Source: HGM04593 sp045647885 (GTDB lineage Bacteria > Bacteroidota > Bacteroidia > Bacteroidales > Bacteroidaceae). From it: a stretch of 64,000 nucleotides of DNA. The stretch is from NCBI GenBank assembly GCA_045647885.1, contig JAZRMX010000022.1, positions 1 to 64,000 on the forward strand, read 5' to 3'. The notes under the pieces were generated by a model, which searched no databases, had not been told where the DNA came from, and saw only the letters and a program-made list of their open reading frames with translations. The position numbers and the translations under genes are program-made. Below, piece by piece: positions 60,310 to 64,000 of the stretch; position 1 is the first letter of the stretch; the number at the start of each line of letters is the position of its first letter.

Positions 60310-61964
60310 TGTTTCATCACTTCAGCAGCGATATATCGGGTATTGAGTTGCCTCAGCACTTTAACAACCCGTTTCATTATACCCCGCACCCTTTGTGCGG
60401 GGTTGCTGTAGATGAACTGCGCCATTTCTTGAACGGGAATAAAGAGTGGGCGGCAGATGTGGCAAATGGCAAGATGCTTGGAGTGCTTGTCGTGAGGGAT
60501 TCGAGCGGAGAGGTTGGCTACGTTGCCGGTTTTTCTGGCTTGTTGTGCGGTAAGAACAGACAGCCCGGTTTTGTGCCTCCTGTGTTCGATTTTCTCTCTC
60601 CCGACGGGTATTTCAAACGCGAGGAGGGTGAAATTTCCTCTATAAATAAAACTGTTGCCTGTATTAAAAACAGCAGTGAATATATTGCTGCTGTTGAGGC
60701 TGTTGCAACAGAGAAAAGCAGGGCGGAGAATGCCTTGGCGATTCGCCGTGCCGAGTATGCCGCGAACAAGGCCCGCCGTGCCGAAAAACGTGCGGCTGGT
60801 GGCTTGTCGCCCGAGGAGACAGCCTTGCTTGTTCGGGAGAGCCAGTTTGAAAAGGCGGAGCTTAAAAGGCTTGCAGCAAGGCTGAAAGAGGATGTTGAAC
60901 GTGCAAAAATTGTTTTACGCCTGTTTGAGGATAAATTGTCTTCGCTCTCCGACGAACGAAAAAAACGCTCTGCGACGTTACAAGAGTGGCTTTTTACGCA
61001 ATTTAAGGTGCTCGATGCTTGCGGTAACGAAAAATCCTTGCTCGAAATTTTTGCAGAGAAGCGTGGTTGCCTGCCTCCTGCGGGAGCCGGTGAGTGTGCC
61101 GCCCCCAAAATGTTGCAGTATGCTTATAAGAACAATCTTCAGCCGCTTGCAATGGCCGAATTCTGGGTGGGAGCATCGCCGCAGGGCGAGGTGCGTCGCG
61201 ATGGTTGTTTTTATGGTGCCTGTATGAGTAAATGTCACCCCATACTCACATATATGCTGCAGGGTGTGGAGGTTGAGGCGTCGGCTCTGGAGAAGGGTGG
61301 CGAAAATATTGCCGATATTAAAATTTTATACGAGGATAACCATATAATTGTGGTAGACAAGCCTTCGGGGGTGCTTTCTGTGCCGGGAATAGTGGGCGGC
61401 GACAGCGTGCAGGATTATCTTCGTTCCTTGCTTAAAAGCAACGAGGTTTTTATGGTGCACAGGCTCGATATGGCAACCTCTGGTTTGCTTGTGGCGGCAA
61501 AGTCGGTGGAGGTGTTCAAAATGTTGCAGGCGCAATTCGCGTCGCGTGAGGTTGAGAAACGTTACGTTGCTTTGCTTTCGGGGGTTTCTGCTTTTGCTTC
61601 CGGGGAAATAAATCTCCCTTTAATGCCCGACTACGATAACCGCCCCTCTCAAAAAGTCGATTTTTCGTACGGAAAACCCGCTCGCACTTTGTATAAGGTG
61701 GTTGGTGAGCCTTTTGTCGGTGGTAAGCAGCGTGCTGTAGTGGAGCTGGTGCCTGTGACGGGGCGTACTCACCAGTTGCGTGTGCATTGCGCGCACAGTG
61801 AGGGGCTTGGAATGCCTATTATGGGTGATGCTCTTTATGGTGGCGATAATGCAGAACGCCTTATGCTCCACGCTGAATTTATTGCTTTCTCACACCCGGT
61901 GACGGGTGAACGTGTGGAGTTCTTCTCTTCTTTTGATGATTTGTCAGCGGTAGTTGATGAATAG
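60309..61964 (+). CDS. rluA: RluA-family pseudouridine synthase with a long coiled-coil N-terminal extension
   Basis: 551 aa from the ATG at 60309, overlapping the GH110 stop as TGATG. The C-terminal about 225 residues are an RluA-type synthase: KILYEDNHIIVVDKPSGVLSVPG, catalytic Asp387 in HRLDMATSG, and VTGRTHQLRVHCAH. These enzymes modify tRNA U32 or 23S rRNA U746. The N-terminal about 310 residues include an initial HHFSSDISGIELP region, a charged coiled coil (about 120-220, Lys/Glu/Ala/Arg-rich) and a Cys-bearing stretch before the synthase. Similar long RluA forms exist in Bacteroidales. It converges on thiN with a 21-base overlap. Confidence 0.9.
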   Translation: MFHHFSSDISGIELPQHFNNPFHYTPHPLCGVAVDELRHFLNGNKEWAADVANGKMLGVLVVRDSSGEVGYVAGFSGLLCGKNRQPGFVPPVFDFLSPDGYFKREEGEISSINKTVACIKNSSEYIAAVEAVATEKSRAENALAIRRAEYAANKARRAEKRAAGGLSPEETALLVRESQFEKAELKRLAARLKEDVERAKIVLRLFEDKLSSLSDERKKRSATLQEWLFTQFKVLDACGNEKSLLEIFAEKRGCLPPAGAGECAAPKMLQYAYKNNLQPLAMAEFWVGASPQGEVRRDGCFYGACMSKCHPILTYMLQGVEVEASALEKGGENIADIKILYEDNHIIVVDKPSGVLSVPGIVGGDSVQDYLRSLLKSNEVFMVHRLDMATSGLLVAAKSVEVFKMLQAQFASREVEKRYVALLSGVSAFASGEINLPLMPDYDNRPSQKVDFSYGKPARTLYKVVGEPFVGGKQRAVVELVPVTGRTHQLRVHCAHSEGLGMPIMGDALYGGDNAERLMLHAEFIAFSHPVTGERVEFFSSFDDLSAVVDE

Positions 61965-62564
61965 CATATATTCCCCCTCGGCTTCTACAGTGAAACTTTC
62001 GCCTGTGCATTCGTTAAGCGTGCCTTGCCACCAATTTGTGAAGTCGTAGATGGGGTAGAGCAGTCCTTTGCTTTTAAATCCCTGTGCCGTGAAATTTATG
62101 ATGGAAATCTGCTGTCCTTTGTGTGAGGGAAAGGTGTTCTCCCCTTTGCAGGGGATAAAAACGCCGTAGTTGGTGTAGATGCGTACATCGGCCCCTTTGC
62201 GTGCGTACTCAATGAGCAGGCTGATGTTTCCAAGTGTGTGGTCTTCGCGTTTGCCTGTTGCGCCGAGTATTGCTATGCGCTTGTAGCCTTTTTCCATAAG
62301 GTAGCCAACTGCTTTTGTCTGGTCGTTGGTCTCTTGCTCGGTTATATGGTGTATAAGATGGGCATATTTGGCGCGGTTCTCTTCGCTCAAAGAGTCTCCG
62401 TCGCCTATTATGAGATTGGGAGTTCTTCCGTGCGCTATGTATGAGTCGGCGCCACCGTCACAGCATACGACAAAGGGTGCTTCGTGCAATATCTGCAGGG
62501 GCACTTCGGCTTGCGGAAAATCTCCGTTTGCCACTATTACAGCGTCAAATTCAAAGTTTTTCAT
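61944..62564 (-). CDS. thiN: Thiamine pyrophosphokinase
   Basis: 206 aa. Makes thiamine diphosphate from imported thiamine and ATP. Motifs: VCCDGGADSYI, LIIGDGDSLSEENR, ETNDQTKAVGYL and AILGATGKREDHTLGNI, which carry the nucleotide and metal sites. It lies one base after the PnuT-like gene and next to a TonB receptor, the gene set known for thiamine salvage in Bacteroidetes. Its 3' end overlaps the convergent pseudouridine synthase by 21 bases. Confidence 0.95.
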   Translation of the reverse strand: MKNFEFDAVIVANGDFPQAEVPLQILHEAPFVVCCDGGADSYIAHGRTPNLIIGDGDSLSEENRAKYAHLIHHITEQETNDQTKAVGYLMEKGYKRIAILGATGKREDHTLGNISLLIEYARKGADVRIYTNYGVFIPCKGENTFPSHKGQQISIINFTAQGFKSKGLLYPIYDFTNWWQGTLNECTGESFTVEAEGEYMLFINYR

Positions 62565-62565
62565 A

Positions 62566-63153
62566 TTATCGGCACTTTTGAGGCATCATCTTTTTCCAAT
62601 TATAATAGCCAAAGATAGCAATTATTGCATAAATGGCATAAAGCACAGCTGTAAAATAGAGTTCCTTGTATAGGTATAGCCCTGCGCTTGTAATATCGAC
62701 AACTATCCACACCCACCATTGCTCTATGTGCTTGCGTGCGAGCATCCACATTCCCACGATGCTCAGTGCTGTGGTGAATGAGTCCCACGCAGGCACGGTG
62801 CTGTCGGTGAATCTTGTGAGAATTAAATATATTGCGGTTTGTGATGCGGCGTATGTAATGAGGAGCTTACCCCACACCCTTTTGGGGGTGTGGGTAATTG
62901 TAAGTTCCTCTTTTTTCTCTCTGCCTCCGAATATTTGGAAACCATAACGCCACGCAAGCCACCCGTACAGGGCAATGGCAAGGTAGTATATGTTTATTCC
63001 AAAGTCGGCATACAGCCCTGCGTTGTAATAGATATACAGGTATATTGCCGGCATAATAATGCTTGCTATCCATAGATAGATGCTTGCGCGGTACTCTAAC
63101 CACAGGTATATAAGCCCGACCAATGTGCCTATAATCTCTATTGTCTGCTCCAT
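62566..63153 (-). CDS. pnuT: PnuC-family transporter, probably PnuT (thiamine)
   Basis: 195 aa with about seven short membrane segments, rich in Trp and Tyr, ending in a basic tail. It has the PnuC-type features LYLWLEYRASIYLWIASII and YNAGLYADFG. PnuC carries nicotinamide riboside, but in Bacteroidetes members beside thiN and a TonB receptor are assigned to thiamine (PnuT). That neighbourhood is exactly seen here (5 bases after the receptor, 1 before thiN), so I infer thiamine. Confidence 0.9.
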   Translation of the reverse strand: MEQTIEIIGTLVGLIYLWLEYRASIYLWIASIIMPAIYLYIYYNAGLYADFGINIYYLAIALYGWLAWRYGFQIFGGREKKEELTITHTPKRVWGKLLITYAASQTAIYLILTRFTDSTVPAWDSFTTALSIVGMWMLARKHIEQWWVWIVVDITSAGLYLYKELYFTAVLYAIYAIIAIFGYYNWKKMMPQKCR

Positions 63154-63158
63154 AGTTT

Positions 63159-64000
63159 TTATAAAGTTATTGTAATGTGTCCCAGAGCGTTGATACCGGC
63201 CTGTGCGGCGTATCCCGCATAGTTGTAGCGCACCTTGTTGTTGCCATCCTTGTAGAATCCGCAGCCGGCGTAGCCGTTGTTCTCGTATTCGTGGTCGAAG
63301 AGGTTGTATATGGTTACTCCTATGGTTACTCCTCTTGTGTGCGGCACGTCGAAGCTGTAAGCAAGGCGCAGGTTGCTCACAAAATAGCTGTCCAGTATAT
63401 GGTCGCTCTGTTTTGCATTGCTCATATACTGCTTGCTCACGAATTGTGTGTGTAGCGAAGCATCGAATCCCTTGTGGTTGTAGCTTAAAATGCTGTTTGC
63501 AATAATGTCGGGCGAAAAGGCTATGGGGGTGTCGCCGTGCTCAATAGTCCAGGTTTCGCCACCCACCCATTCGTCTTCGTAAAGGGTTTCGGTGAAGTCT
63601 TTTACGCGGTTACGGCTGAAGGTGGCATTTCCCTCCCACGAAAAGCCGTATGGTAGTTTTACGCCTGCCATAATTTCTATGCCGGCGCGGTAGCTGTCTG
63701 GTACGTTGGCGGCAAGTGGTTCGCCAATTTCGTTAAGTTCTCCGGTGAGTACAAGCTGGTCTTTATAATCCATATAGTAGAGGTTTACGCCGGCGTGGAA
63801 AACGTCGTTGCTGTATGTGTAACCCAGCTCGTAGTCGAGCAGACGTTCGGCTTTAGGGCGTTCGTGCAGCTTGCCGTCGGTGTAGTTGTTGCGTGTAGGC
63901 TCTTTGTGTGCCATACTCACTGAACCAAACAGGCGACTGTTGCGGCTTGTCTGCCACGAAAGACCGGCTTTGGGGTTTACAAAATTGAAATGTTCTTTTA
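63159..64000 (-). CDS. TonB-dependent receptor, C-terminal part (5' end beyond window), probable thiamine uptake
   Basis: The last 280 codons of a receptor barrel. The frame stays open to the window edge and reads as barrel strands before the first internal Met (NPKAGLSW, RNSRLFGSVSMAHKEPTRNN). It ends in the typical LGHITITL. The outer-membrane barrel delivers ligand to the PnuT-like transporter next to it. Its start, signal peptide and any TPP riboswitch upstream are not in view. Thiamine as ligand is inferred from the operon. Confidence 0.85.
   Translation of the reverse strand, partial: KEHFNFVNPKAGLSWQTSRNSRLFGSVSMAHKEPTRNNYTDGKLHERPKAERLLDYELGYTYSNDVFHAGVNLYYMDYKDQLVLTGELNEIGEPLAANVPDSYRAGIEIMAGVKLPYGFSWEGNATFSRNRVKDFTETLYEDEWVGGETWTIEHGDTPIAFSPDIIANSILSYNHKGFDASLHTQFVSKQYMSNAKQSDHILDSYFVSNLRLAYSFDVPHTRGVTIGVTIYNLFDHEYENNGYAGCGFYKDGNNKVRYNYAGYAAQAGINALGHITITL

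Overview
The window looks like a chromosomal segment of a gut-type Bacteroidales bacterium (Bacteroides/Prevotella/Muribaculaceae range; the genus cannot be fixed from sequence alone). Evidence: repeated matches to the Bacteroidetes promoter pattern (TTTG or TTG, about 19-20 bases, then TAnnTTTG); many lipoproteins; TonB-dependent receptors; a GH110 galactosidase; the rimP-nusA-infB-cvpA-sufBCDS-rnhB order; and a NusA lacking the long C-terminal repeats. Almost all of it is ordinary core genome. I see no prophage, transposase, CRISPR array or rRNA operon.

Layout. 0-3 kb: possible tail of an upstream gene, a repeat-rich AT-rich spacer, pyrG, then convergent fabG. 3-11 kb: a surface locus (TonB receptor, DUF5689-type lipoprotein, large multidomain lipoprotein) divergent from a secreted endonuclease/exonuclease/phosphatase. 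11-15.5 kb: superoxide dismutase, UvrD/PcrA helicase, carboxynorspermidine decarboxylase. 15.7-16.6 kb: tRNA cluster (3 Gly-GCC, Leu-CAG, Leu-GAG; Leu-CAA on the opposite strand), with one tRNA-Gly unit tandemly duplicated. 16.7-19.6 kb: rplM-rpsI-rpsB-tsf with structured leaders before rplM and rpsB. 19.8-30.4 kb: a nine-gene minus-strand operon, rimP-nusA-infB-cvpA-sufB-sufC-sufD-sufS-rnhB, whose leader carries an intrinsic terminator. 30.5-35.6 kb: an unassigned ATP-grasp-like gene, a small membrane protein, a REP-like repeat patch, a dockerin-FISUMP secreted protein, an S41 protease and tRNA-Asn.

35.8-46.7 kb: minus-strand envelope genes (rhodanese lipoprotein, SurA/PpiD-like foldase, CorC/GldE-like protein, LptC-like lipoprotein, TPR protein, outer-membrane barrel, coaX, alkaline-phosphatase-fold protein, DUF4105 protein). 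46.8-54.4 kb: a small secreted protein and an RND efflux operon (TetR regulator, TolC, adaptor, pump, PII-like protein) with a 38-bp palindromic operator in the regulator promoter. 54.5-58.3 kb: a conserved acidic protein and secA. 58.5-62 kb: GH110 alpha-galactosidase lipoprotein and an RluA-type pseudouridine synthase. 61.9-64 kb: thiamine salvage set (thiamine pyrophosphokinase, PnuT-like transporter, TonB receptor cut by the window end).

Most notable observations: (1) the CTP synthase lacks all three glutaminase triad residues while its synthase half is intact; (2) an intrinsic terminator sits in the rimP-nusA-infB leader, suggesting NusA feedback attenuation; (3) a perfect 16-bp-arm palindrome lies between the -33 and -7 elements of the efflux regulator promoter; (4) an OB-fold lipoprotein/TonB receptor locus faces a secreted nuclease, a candidate nucleic-acid scavenging system; (5) an ATP-grasp-like enzyme with no assigned substrate.
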